DNA from: Podospora pseudocomata
Taxonomy: Eukaryota > Ascomycota > Sordariomycetes > Sordariales > Podosporaceae
Direction of reading: 5' to 3'
Length of the DNA: 64,000 nucleotides
Assembly: GCF_035222375.1 (NCBI RefSeq)
Contig: NC_085888.1
Span: 3,708,389 to 3,772,388, forward strand
Of this stretch, positions 24,912 to 34,097 are shown piece after piece. Made by a program: the position numbers and the translations under genes. The notes under the pieces are model-generated. The model searched no databases. It was not told where the DNA came from and saw nothing but the letters and a program-made list of their open reading frames with translations. How positions within the stretch are numbered: position 1 is the first letter of the stretch; each line of letters starts with the position of its first letter.

Positions 24912-26140
24912 ATCAGGGGCTAGTCTTTAACGACTCGTCATCAGTTCGATCGGACGTCGACCCCTCCGTTCCCTCATTCTCTTCTTCCACCTCCGCTCGC
25001 AATACCGGTCTAGTCTTTTTAATCCCGGTCTCGTTGTCCTGGCGCGGACGTCTTGCAGGCAAAAGAGGACACTTGCTTATTTTGCACCCTGTTCTCCCGC
25101 ATCTTAAGCAGCGCCCTTCGCTTCTCCGGCGGTCGATCTCGCTCTGATTAACCCATTTTGCGCGCTTCCCTCCAGCTCCTTGTTAGCTCTGTGGACAGCC
25201 TGGCTAATCTTCGTAGGCTCCCAATCCATCTCGTCTACCGTTGCAGTGGTGGTGACTGGTCGGTGCTTCGGTTCTGGTGCTTTAGAATCAGGGGTTGAAG
25301 AGCGTGACCTGGTTTTCGGTTTCCGCGTATAAAAGCGCAGCTCGTCGAGATTAGCGCCCAAGTGATGTAGGTTGTTGACGAACTCGGGATAATCCTTAGG
25401 TAAGTTCAACTGGCTCGCCAGGGCGGTCCTCATCTCCCTGTTAATGGTCCGTTTGAGGTAGTTGATCTTCACGACGTCGCTCCATTCGGCACCTCCGCTG
25501 TCTGCTAGCTCCTTTTCGAACTTTGGAAGAAAGGAAGCGAAACTCTCCTTTTCCCCTTGAGCCATTGATTCCAACCTGCCGAGAGCTCGTTGTTCGATGT
25601 TAGGATCGCCGTAACAGGTCGCGAGGTAAACGAGAAAGTGCTCAGGGTTCGAAGTTCCATCTGGGCCACCTCTTTTAAAGAAAGCGGCGGCCATGGCTTG
25701 AGGTGTTTCCTCTAAGCGGGCGTATATATATGCGAACTGATCGGTCGGGGAGCCGATCGCCGAACCATCGACTCGGAGCTTACTCCTCATCTCCAATTCC
25801 CATGTGCGGAACCTCTTCCTAAGTCCGTTAAAGCGGGGAGGGTCAGGAAGTGTCGGCTTCTTTCTCTTCGAATATTCGTTCGCATCTGGTATCGTTGGCG
25901 AATGTACCACCGGTGCAGTGCCTACGCTCGTCGCTGGTGTGAGGGTCGAGACACCCGAAGTAGATCGTTCTCCTGCATAGATGCGATGGTATCCTGAAGG
26001 GTTCGGATTTGCGCTTGGTTTGCTTCGTTCGCCTGCTGCCCTTCCTGTCGAAGAGCAGCAATCTGTTCCGCTAACTGACGCATCGTCTGCATCAGCATGG
26101 AGGTCTCGGCTTGCGCCGCCATGGTGTCCTCCTGCGTCAT
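24912..26140 (-). pseudogene. gag: gypsy-1 Gag
   Basis: The start MTQEDTMAAQAETS leads into a coiled coil of Gln/Glu-rich heptads. Near 25967 one base appears missing, after which the retrotrans_gag core follows: PPRFNGLRKRFRTWELEM, AYIYARLEETPQAMAAAFF, and later FASFLPKFEKELADSGG. Near 25160 a second single-base loss separates the core from a C-terminal zinc knuckle, CLRCGRTGCKISKC at about 25112-25071. That knuckle has Cys where His is normal (C-X2-C-X4-C-X4-C). Gag would form the particle and bind RNA. Confidence 0.8.
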
Positions 26141-26256
26141 TGTCCCTGGCCCTCGTGCCGAGGTCACTACTGTTGAATTCACGCACGTACTCAATGCGCC
26201 GAATTCCGCTAGTTGGGTCTGCGCTGAGGCTCTTCCAACTGTTTTCCGCGAGGTGA

Positions 26257-26269
26257 AAGTTCGGTGTAA
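26257..26269 (-). promoter_or_regulatory. gypsy-1 self-priming primer-binding site
   Basis: The sense sequence TTACACCGAACTT starts at the first base after the LTR. Twelve of its bases (TACACCGAACTT) are the exact reverse complement of 26331-26320 inside the LTR. No TGG start, as a tRNA primer site would have, is present. Confidence 0.75.
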
Positions 26270-26507
26270 TGTAACGGTTCCAGGAGTGTATTACAACTAT
26301 CTGGTGACGACTCTACGAGTACACCGAACTTGAAGAAGAAAAGGAAAAGGGGAATAGAAGGTTTGTCGACATGAGCCTCTGGTATGGCTGAGGGTGTTGG
26401 CCAGTGCGCGGTGATAGAAGGTTCTGGAGTAGTGGTCTGTGCGTTCTGGGAATAGCTTCACCAGGGCCGAGGGTTGCCGAGGTCCATGCCAGGCTCAGCC
26501 TGTTACA
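26270..26507 (-). repeat. gypsy-1 5' LTR with presumed transcription start
   Basis: 238 bp, followed by CGACC. In sense orientation a long pyrimidine tract runs into AAGTTCGGTGTA (26331-26320), the predicted 5' end of the transcript because it is complementary to the primer site just outside the LTR. Confidence 0.93.
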
Positions 26508-27378
26508 CGACCGAATTCGAGCGCTACTGCCAGCAGAATAACATTATCACGCTCTGCATGCCTCCACATTCCTCCCACCTCCTCCAGCCACTCGATGTTG
26601 GCTGCTTTGGGCCGCTAAAACAGGCGTACGGCCGCCAGATCGAGGACTTGATGCGCATGCATATCAACCACGTAAGCAAGCTCGAGTTCCTCTGTGCCTT
26701 CCGCGAGGCCTTCTTCGCCTCTATAACGGAGAAGAATATACAGGGTGGCTTTGCAGGTGCTGGCCTTATACCATACGATCCAGAGAGGGTGCTTTTAAGC
26801 TAGATGTAAAGCTTCGTACGCCAACACCTCCAAACTCACGGCCCGGCACTGCACAACCTTGGGTCTCCCAAACACCACACAACCCTCGAGAAGCCAATTC
26901 ACAGTCAACGCTTATTAAGACTCGCATTGCCAACCATCAAAATAGCTCTCCGACTTCAATGTTGGCTGCGGTAGACCAGCTTACTAAGGGTACAACAGCT
27001 ATAATGCACCAGGTGGCTCTCCTTCGTGCAGAGGTCTCGTCGCTCCGTAAGGCCAATGAGGCATTAAGCAAACGCCGGAGAGCTAAAAACACGCGTAAGG
27101 CTTGGAGGGTCACTTACTGTACAAGAGGCACAGGATCTACTGGATCAGAAGGCCGTGGATAGGGAGGGAGTGCAAGAAACGCAGCCGGAAAGTAGTAATG
27201 CAGGGGGGGCTCGTACGAAGGTTCGGTGCTGTAGTGTGTGCGGCAAGCCTGGCCATAATGCGCGCACTTGCCAGGAGGCTGCAGAAGCATCTGATTCAGC
27301 TGTTTCTGATGTAATTATAGTTAATTCCTTATGTTGATGTGGTATAATTGAGGATGGTTTGTTAGGGTGTGGTGGGAG

Positions 27379-27421
27379 GTGGGTCACTCGCTGATATGGG
27401 TCACTCGCTGATAATGTACGT
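27379..27421 (-). repeat. right terminal inverted repeat of pogo element
   Basis: Exact reverse complement of 19954-19996, followed by the TA duplication at 27422-27423. Confidence 0.93.
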
Positions 27422-28552
27422 TACGCCCAAGCATCATTTGGATATTTATTAGGCCCCTCACACTCCACCTCGACCGCTTTACTGAAATCTCTAAGAAACC
27501 TCCAAGTGGCTTCTCTTTTCCAGCCTTGTTCAACAAATTGGCCAGGCGTTTCTGTCGGAAAGAAGTCGACAATGTCACCAAGACTCTCATCGTGGCTGGC
27601 ACGGACAAGGGCTCGATCGTTGCAATCCAACTCTTGCAGCTTTTTGACTGTTGCTCGCAACATGTCAACGTTGTGATGCCAGCGTGAACCATGGCTGGCG
27701 CACGACGTGTAGAAGCTCGCTCTTTCTCCGTTTGGAAGAAGACGGCTGAGCCGAGGCGATTCCGTGCAAAATGTTTCATCCGAAGTTGAACCTGATGCAT
27801 AAAATGGGAAGGTGATATTACGTCGGGTAAAGGGAGGTAAGGGGATGGTCTTAGTTCTCCAGGGTGATGGATCGTATTTCCAGCCAACAAAACAAACGAG
27901 GTTAGAGTGACTCGCGCAAACGCGCAGATATATCCCACCGTATGGCCGGGGGCATCCAAGAGAACAATGATCTGTCACTAAGGAAGTCGAAGGCGAGGAA
28001 GTTTCTAAGCTTGCAGCTTTCTTTTCCAAACTCCGGTTCCGTGATCCGGCGCCCAGCATAGTCGCTATCGCGGATGACACTGGCTGGATCGGCCGGGTAG
28101 CCTGGTAGCAATGTCGTTGTGAATCCAGGGCCAACAATGAGTGGAACAGTTGTCAGAAAGGTGGATGGGTCACTGATATATGGTCAAATGATGATGGGAC
28201 AGAATAATCCCGTAAATGGAGCTCGTGTCGACACCATTTGCCACCAAGATGTCATGCACATCCATTTCAACATGCAGCTACCACACTAACGCAAGCAGGC
28301 GACTGACAAAATCAGGGGCAAGATTACGCCAATCTTTTCGTATTCCTAGATCAAATAGGAATGTCTTTTTGAGAGTTGGGTGGTGGATGAGGAACGACCA
28401 AATTGGAGCTGCAAGCCCTCTGTGACCCGTTATCGGAGGCCCAAAGAACAGCTCGGCAGGACAGGAATGGATAGTCGCGGTGGTGTTATCGCTGAAATCG
28501 AGACCGTTGAAGATGATGGTGGGACATGAAGTTGAGGTGGTGTGGCAGCCAT
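27421..28552 (-). pseudogene. decayed metallo-beta-lactamase-fold hydrolase
   Basis: The gene reads from ATG at 28552. Segments recognisable in order, in shifting frames: a MAATPPQLHV start, CPAELFFGPPITGHRGL, TFLFDLGIRKDWRNLAPDF, the HHHLDH-type metal-binding motif near 28195 (SHHH seen, one base missing before the Asp), a DPSTFLTT segment, LIVGPGFTTTLLPGYP, MDAPGHTVGYICAFAR (third metal ligand region), and a C-terminal SHDESLGDIVDFFP. Disruptions: a frame change near 28500, an in-frame TAG near 28278, and frame changes near 28195, 27957 and 27800. A pogo transposon then cuts the 3' end. The order and spacing fit fungal MBL-fold hydrolases. It is clearly non-functional unless the sequence itself is poor here. 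Confidence 0.7.
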
Positions 28553-28717
28553 AATCAAGAAGGGAAAGTAAGGTAGATTCTTAGTAATTTTTCACAATGT
28601 ACCTATACAACGTGAACCTCTGGACTCTAAGTACATAATTTCCGTCATTGTATCATGACGTGGTCTTCATTATCTCATACTTACAGCAACAAAAAAAAAA
28701 TTGAAAAGAATTGAATG

Positions 28718-28725
28718 TCAAAAAG
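28718..28725 (-). terminator. RNA polymerase III terminator of tRNA-Arg
   Basis: A CTTTTTG run on the minus strand just downstream of the tRNA. Confidence 0.7.
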
Positions 28726-28728
28726 CAA

Positions 28729-28811
28729 CGATCCGCCCAGGGGTCGAACCTGGAACCTCCTGATTAATACTTGTATCGTAGTCAGACGCGCTGCCATTAC
28801 GCCAGCGGACC
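28729..28811 (-). tRNA. tRNA-Arg(ACG) with 11-base intron
   Basis: On the minus strand the 7-bp acceptor stem GGTCCGC/GCGGATC (one G-U pair), the D arm with AATGGCAG, the anticodon stem TCTGA/TCAGG and the T arm GGTTCGACCCC fold normally. The anticodon loop is CTACGA followed by an 11-base insert (TACAAGTATTA) and A38, so the intron sits at the canonical 37/38 position and the anticodon is ACG. A TTTTT terminator for RNA polymerase III lies six bases past the 3' end. Confidence 0.9.
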
Positions 28812-29000
28812 AATGAGAATTGATATTGTGTTAACTGTAATTTATGATTACATTGGATATGAACAACTTTGTGCAGCATATTTTAGAGAGTAACGAAATT
28901 CTTCAATCTCTTGTTATTCATAAACCCCCCAAAAGAAAACCAGCCATCGCAAGTGCTACCTTCAAACTTTTTTCCAGCCTTCTTTTCACATACCTATACC

Positions 29001-30257
29001 TCAATAGCATCGACGGGTGCTACCATCCGACGCCATGCCGTATACATCCACCTTTCCGTTATCCCATGCTAAGCCGCTAGGTTTCGTAGTAACACTGCCG
29101 CCCATATTCTCCCACGAAGCTGTCCACTGGCCATTGGTGGCCTTTTTGCGGTACATGGCACCGTCCCGGCCAGTGTAGTACACTTCCATCTGATTGCCCC
29201 AAGCAACAACATCTGGAGCCGTGCCTGGTCGCACATCACCACCCATGTTCATCCAGTTACCCCAATTCCCGGTGCTGTTGGTGTAAGTTCTCATCCACAC
29301 CGCCCCGTCGGTTCCCCCAACGGCCACAGTCATATTGCCGCTCCAAGCAACGGCGCTGGGTTCACTATCCAACGAGCCCCCGAGGTTTGTCCAGCTTCCC
29401 CAAGTATTTCCATTCATCATTTGTGTCGCCCATGCCTGTCCATCTGTCCCTCTCACCACCACTCCCGTGTGGCCTTCACCCCAGCTTACAGACTTTGGCG
29501 CACCGGCGAGGGAGCCGCCCATGTTTTGCCAGCTGCCCCATCCGCTATTCTCATCGTACCTAATCCCCCACAGCTGATTGTCACTGGAGCTGGTGTAGAC
29601 AGACACATGCCTGCCGCCCCAGGAGCATGAGGAAGGATAGTGCTTGCAGTTGCCCCCCATCGGTTGCCATGATCCCCACCCACCGCCACTATAGGGGCGA
29701 TGCCAGATCTGATAGTCTGTTCCTTTGCAAAACATGTGCATGTATCCACTTCTCCTGCTGCAACAACTTGGAGCAGAGTCGAGGCTTCCACCCAGATCGT
29801 CCCACTCTGGAATCCACGGGTTGCTACCGCCGCGATAGTACTTGTGACGGCATTTTCGGTCGCGATGCGTATAAAATACGTCCTGCCGACCGGGGCCCCA
29901 GGATGTAACCGCAGGGTGGTACAAGCCAGAGCCAGACATGTTTTCCCACTGGCCAGATGTTGCTCGCTTGGTTTGTTGCTCGGGGTTGATCAAGGGTGAG
30001 GCAGGATAGGATACCTGGCGAGGAGAACGGGCTTTGAAAGACGGAGAGGGATTGGTGAAGTACTCGATCGAGTGAACATTGGACCGCTTGGAGAGGAAGT
30101 TATCGGGGCGGGGCGTATTCCAATAGTCAATATCTTTTGCTTCCGCGCGGCTGCGGATGAGGAAAGGTGAAGGACGGGTGCGGGGCCTCATAAGATCAGG
30201 TGATGGGAGGGAAAAGACGAGAAGGGGAAAGGTGAGCAATATGATGTAATGGATCAT
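29001..30257 (-). CDS. secreted beta-propeller lectin-like protein (PLL/DUF346)
   Basis: A single exon of 418 residues. I start at ATG 30257 because it gives a clean signal peptide (MIHYIILLTFPLLVFSLPSP); an upstream in-frame ATG at 30374 would put 39 extra residues before it. A basic pro-region (about residues 20-100, with KR sites) is followed by seven related blades of about 45 residues, each with W-G-S-W-x-x-M/L-G-G and a D-x-x-Y/V-T/G-x-D-x-x-x-W pattern, for example SGWGSWQNMGGSL, NTWGSWTNLGGSL and NWGNWMNMGGDV. This is the PLL/DUF346 seven-bladed propeller, whose known members bind fucose or other glycans. KR sites suggest Kex2 processing. A TATA-like element (CTATAAA) lies near 30360-30366 on this strand. 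Confidence 0.82.
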   Translation of the reverse strand: MIHYIILLTFPLLVFSLPSPDLMRPRTRPSPFLIRSRAEAKDIDYWNTPRPDNFLSKRSNVHSIEYFTNPSPSFKARSPRQVSYPASPLINPEQQTKRATSGQWENMSGSGLYHPAVTSWGPGRQDVFYTHRDRKCRHKYYRGGSNPWIPEWDDLGGSLDSAPSCCSRRSGYMHMFCKGTDYQIWHRPYSGGGWGSWQPMGGNCKHYPSSCSWGGRHVSVYTSSSDNQLWGIRYDENSGWGSWQNMGGSLAGAPKSVSWGEGHTGVVVRGTDGQAWATQMMNGNTWGSWTNLGGSLDSEPSAVAWSGNMTVAVGGTDGAVWMRTYTNSTGNWGNWMNMGGDVRPGTAPDVVAWGNQMEVYYTGRDGAMYRKKATNGQWTASWENMGGSVTTKPSGLAWDNGKVDVYGMASDGSTRRCY

Positions 30258-31620
30258 GTTTTGCAAGAGGTTGAAATCGATGGTTTTGGAGTCTGCAGTG
30301 ACTGAAGTGGGTGTTGGTGATGACAGTAACAAGCAAGCTTCCAGAGACAAAAAGGAGACTTTTATAGACAGCAAACTTGCATTGGGCCTTACTATGGAAC
30401 AGTCCTCGTCCTGAGTCAGTTCATAGCCATACAGATTGCGGCTGGACAGCTACCAATCTTCATTATTGCGACACTTCTCACCTTATCTTGTGTGAATACT
30501 GGGTCAGTCTGACCCTGGGAGAGTTCCTACTGGCTATTTTCTCACAGCGTGTTATTCACTTTCGTTCGGAGTTCCCACTGCGAGACATCCAAGTGGTCAC
30601 AAAGCCATGGATGCTCTTCTCACAATACAAAATACCGACAGGACACCAGGGTTGCACTGCAGCACACTGTACGCGCATAATGAAGTGGTGGCCCATTCAT
30701 GTGGGCACTTGCTTGTTGCCAAGTCCCAATAAAGGGATCGAGTTGACCGGGTATAAATCTTGCCGATGCCCATTACCATCAGAGAGAGGGGGCAGGCCCG
30801 GAAGGTAAGGTAAGGTAGCACCTAACAAGATGAAAGAGGAAACCACCCCGACTTGACATATCAAAGGAAGATAGATCCAGAACGAGTCTCAACCCAGTCG
30901 AGATGCAACTGTTTGAAGCGTCCGAGGTCTATGGTTGCATACCTATTTAGGACCGCATGATTAGTTCCAGAGTATCATGGGGTACATAGAGTTTGCTGTT
31001 GTTTAGTTCACGGCTATATTAATCTTGGTGACTGTCACGCATTCGAAGATGAAACTCGGCTTACCTCTCTTATCTATATGGGGTTAATCGATACTTCCTG
31101 CCATTTTCTCCGCTGCGTATCAACTTTCAACCCAGGTATGGTAACCACTGTAACATACCAGACTCAACTCACCGCCTCTCCAGTTCGCGAAATATGGTAT
31201 TATTGCTTGTTTTGGTGTCACACCACCGTTCATGTTATTTTTTCCGAGGCATAGCTGATGTCCTCTTCCGCGAGGCTCATGGTGGTGTGTATCAGTGTAC
31301 CAAGGTATCTGTGTGCCGCTACAATGTCAACGATGGACGGGAAACCTTGACTTGCTTTCCCCCGAAATTGGCCCAGATTGCTCATGGCTGAGCTGCAGGT
31401 TGGTATCAAACTGATTAGAGATTGCTAGGGAAATGGAAATAAAACTCCATGCTACATACAGAAAAGCGTAAAATGAAAACGGAAACCCAAAGAAAAACAG
31501 AATAACCCCCCTCTTCCCACGTCTAAGACTCTAAGGTATTATGCTCCCACACCTGATGCAACTGCCCACTTTCGTTTTTGGAATCTCGACTCTATCCTCA
31601 TCAACTTGAACATATTGGAC
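30258..31620. other. intergenic
   Basis: About 1.36 kb. It holds the promoter of the lectin gene at the left, a short AAGGTAAGGTAAGGTAGC repeat near 30803-30820, and the 3' flank of citrate synthase at the right. No gene is supported. Confidence 0.4.
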
Positions 31621-33333
31621 CTAGGAAAAGCAGCTCTTGGCCCAAAGGATAGCTTTAACCTTGAGGGGAATCTTGTTGCTCCTGCCAGAGTTAAGTTCAC
31701 GGACCTGGATGCCGTGCTTCTCCTTCAAGGGGCCCTCGTTGGAGGATAAAGATTGCCGTCCTGAAGTGTCAACATCATCAGTTCTGTCGCCAGTGTAGAT
31801 CTGACGGGGACGCCAAATCTTAATGGGTTTGTCTGTCAATTACAATGTTAGGATCTGATTCTGAAAGGTAGACCTAGATTCGGATGTGGAAACATACCCA
31901 AGGTCTCTCTCCAGTGTGCGAGACCACCGGGAATTCGCGATAGAGTGATGATGGCCGTGATCATGTCGGTCTCGAAGCCCCTGCGACAAGACGGTTTGTT
32001 AGCATTTGTCTCACCACATGGAATGCACGAGCGATGGCACGTACAGAGCAGAGTACAAGAAGCATCCCAACAGATCGGCATTCGCCTTGAGCTTCCTGCT
32101 CACAAAGTACTCGTCCTCATTGGCCAGCTTATCGATGGCAAAGGCAACCCTGAGCAGAGGGTTGGCGTCACATTTCTCCCTGTTCTTCTCAATAAGTTCC
32201 TCAATGAGGGAAAGGCGGGGGTCGCGGGTGCGGTAGATGCGGTGACCGTAGCCGAACAGACGAGCCTTCTTGGACTTGACCATTTCAATGTAAGCAGGGA
32301 CAAAACTGGGGTGCTTGATCTTGCCCAGTGCTTCATAAGCAAGATCGATGGCGCCTCCATGAAGGGGACCAAATCCGCACACCAAAGCGGAAATGGCGCA
32401 AGAGCCTGGATCGGCAAGAGTGGAGCCAGCATGGAGAAGGCCGGCGGTAGAGTTGGTCATCTCATGGTCTGCGTAGCAGATCCAGAGCTTCTCAAGGCAC
32501 GCCTGAATCTCGGGATCGGGACCAACACCAGTCTCCTTGTTTGTCTTGCCCATCATCAACAGCAGATTTCCAATGAGGCTGCCATTGGGATCCGGGTTTG
32601 TGAAGGTCAGCTTTCGCTTATGACAGTGAATGAGAGCGAGGGTAGTAGCATAGTAGGCGATGGTGCGGATGATGGCCGCATCGGCCTGTTCGAAGTTGTT
32701 GTGGAAGCTGGGTTTGTGTGTGTGTCGATTGTTGGCAATCACCTTGTCCCCTGACATGAAGGCACAGAGACCGGCAAGGCACATCGGGTATGTATCGCTG
32801 TTGCGTCTGGAGAGCAAGCACGGTGGTCAGTATGGAGCTCACCCGGTCGACCGAGAGCGTTGATGCCACTTACGGGAACGCAGCTATGGTGTCAACGACT
32901 GTCTTGGTTGGTACCATGGCAGCAGCGAACTTTCGTCGCACATCCAGCTTTTCGGCTTGTGTAGGAAGCTTTCCCCACATCAAGAGGTAAAGCACATCCT
33001 CATAATCATTGTTTTGGAAGAGCTCTTGGATGGGATGGCCACGATATTGGATTTGGCCCCGGTTGCCGTCACTGTCTTGCATTAACACGTGGAGCCAAGT
33101 AAAAAGTGAACTGGCACTTACATCAGGGTGATCTCGGATTCCATGCACGCGACATTCTCAAAGCCATTGTCGAGGACGGTGAGCTTCTGCTCAATATCGC
33201 TGCCCTTTGGATCTGGGGTGGTGATAGCCATGAGGTCCTTGGCCCGGATGAAGTTATCATGGATGGGGATGAGGTAGGCATTCTCGGTGCGAGAATCCAC
33301 AATGCGCAGTTGGCCGGTCTCTTTGGAAGGCAT
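31621..33333 (-). CDS. citrate synthase family enzyme without targeting presequence
   Basis: Five exons: 33333-33122, 33071-32874, 32806-32045, 31980-31898 and 31832-31621, giving 488 residues with all frames continuous. Landmarks: ESEITLIDGNRGQIQYRGHPIQEL, SALVCGFGPLHGGAIDLAYE with the first catalytic His, FGYGHRIYRTRDPR with the second His and the substrate Arg, KANADLLGCFLY with the Asp-bearing helix, and KIWRPRQIYTG binding oxaloacetate/CoA. It condenses acyl-CoA with oxaloacetate. The N-terminus (MPSKETGQLRIVDSRTEN) is not a mitochondrial presequence and the C-terminus AKSCFS is not a peroxisomal signal, so a cytosolic form is likely. It could be a methylcitrate or alkylcitrate synthase; that is not readable from sequence. 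Confidence 0.92.
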
Positions 33334-34097
33334 CTTGGCGGTTGGTCAACGTTGACTGAGCGTGAACGAGTATTCAAGTCGATGCGGATTGGAGTGTTGG
33401 TTGGATGTCGTGGATCAATATCACGGTACAAGTGCTGGCATTTAAGCACTTTTGGAAGTTAGGACGGGGACTGTTGAGGATGTCGAGTCCTTTTCCCAAC
33501 TTGGATTGCACTGATTCACATTTCCGTCATGTACTTGTCGCTGGGGGTGATGTCGTGTCTCAACAAGTCGTGGGGTCGGCCATCCGGGAAGTTCGGAAGA
33601 TCCCTTCCACATATAGCAAGTGTTCGAGGAGCGGCAACAATGGAACCGTTGCAGCCGCACAGCGAGCTATCCGTGAGACTTTTGGGATATCGGGCAGTCA
33701 AGTGCTGCGCAGGACTTTTTCTTCCATTCCATAGGAGCCGGCGGCAGTACCTTGCGACTAGGAAATGTTCGCTGACCCGGACCTGCAGGTGTGTAGCACG
33801 TACCTGGGGCGTGGTGTCCCCACAAAATCCTCAGATTCCCTTCCATCACTTCCGTGCGCGCAGCTCACGGCTGTTTCGGTCAAGTCCGCCTCATAGAAGC
33901 TCTACCGGTCTGGAATCCTTTGAGAAAGATATTGTCTGATAATGTCAAAATTGTGGCATGTTTGATCTTTTGTTGATGTCTTGGCGGTCGGACCAGGAGA
34001 TGTTGAGATCTTCCGGGCTTATGCCGTCCTTGTTTACTGCATTCCGCATCCCGACAGCTCCAAGTTCATAAGTCCCAGCAGTCAGCGCGCACTCTGA
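33334..34097. other. divergent promoter region
   Basis: A 764-base region between citrate synthase and the AsaB-like gene, which are transcribed away from each other and could share control elements. No gene seen. Confidence 0.4.

Larger units (their letters stand above)
20906..26507 (-). mobile_element. gypsy-1: Ty3/gypsy chromovirus, full length
   Basis: A 5602-bp LTR retrotransposon inserted in the pogo transposase. LTRs at 20906-21143 and 26270-26507 are both 238 bp, start TG and end CA, and look identical; the 5-bp target duplication CGACC is at 20901-20905 and 26508-26512. Coding is on the minus strand in the order gag, protease, reverse transcriptase, RNase H, integrase, chromodomain, which defines a Ty3/gypsy chromovirus. 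A purine-rich tract (GGGAGGGAGGGGGTAT in sense) abuts the 3' LTR and serves as the polypurine tract. At least six single-base frame breaks interrupt the coding region. Confidence 0.95.
20053..27337 (+). pseudogene. pogo/Fot1 DDE transposase, interrupted by a retrotransposon
   Basis: The reading frame starts MPTTSNESQIILALQAL and has a Psq/CENP-B type helix-turn-helix (SERAAAKIYGVDRKTLGRR), then a second DNA-binding half (WVHRFVKRQPEL). The DDE_1 catalytic core has IYNFDETGF with the first Asp, LLILDGHESHHS with the second, and, after the insertion, LLQPLDVGCFGPLKQAYG with the third. The gypsy element entered between the second and third Asp, just after SHHST; removing it and one duplication leaves the frame open. 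The C-terminus (27225-27290) carries CSVCGKPGHNARTC, a CCHC zinc knuckle. Other breaks: one missing C near 20350, an extra GC near 20414 and one missing T near 26795. It cannot make active protein as it stands. Confidence 0.88.
19954..27421 (+). mobile_element. Fot1/pogo-type DNA transposon, split by gypsy-1
   Basis: The element is bounded by perfect 43-bp inverted repeats and a duplicated TA (19952-19953 and 27422-27423), as expected for Tc1/mariner-pogo transposition. Without the 5.6-kb gypsy insertion and its extra 5-bp copy it would be about 1.86 kb, the usual Fot1 size. Its single gene encodes a DDE transposase. It landed at the 3' end of a decayed metallo-beta-lactamase gene on the opposite strand. 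Confidence 0.93.
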
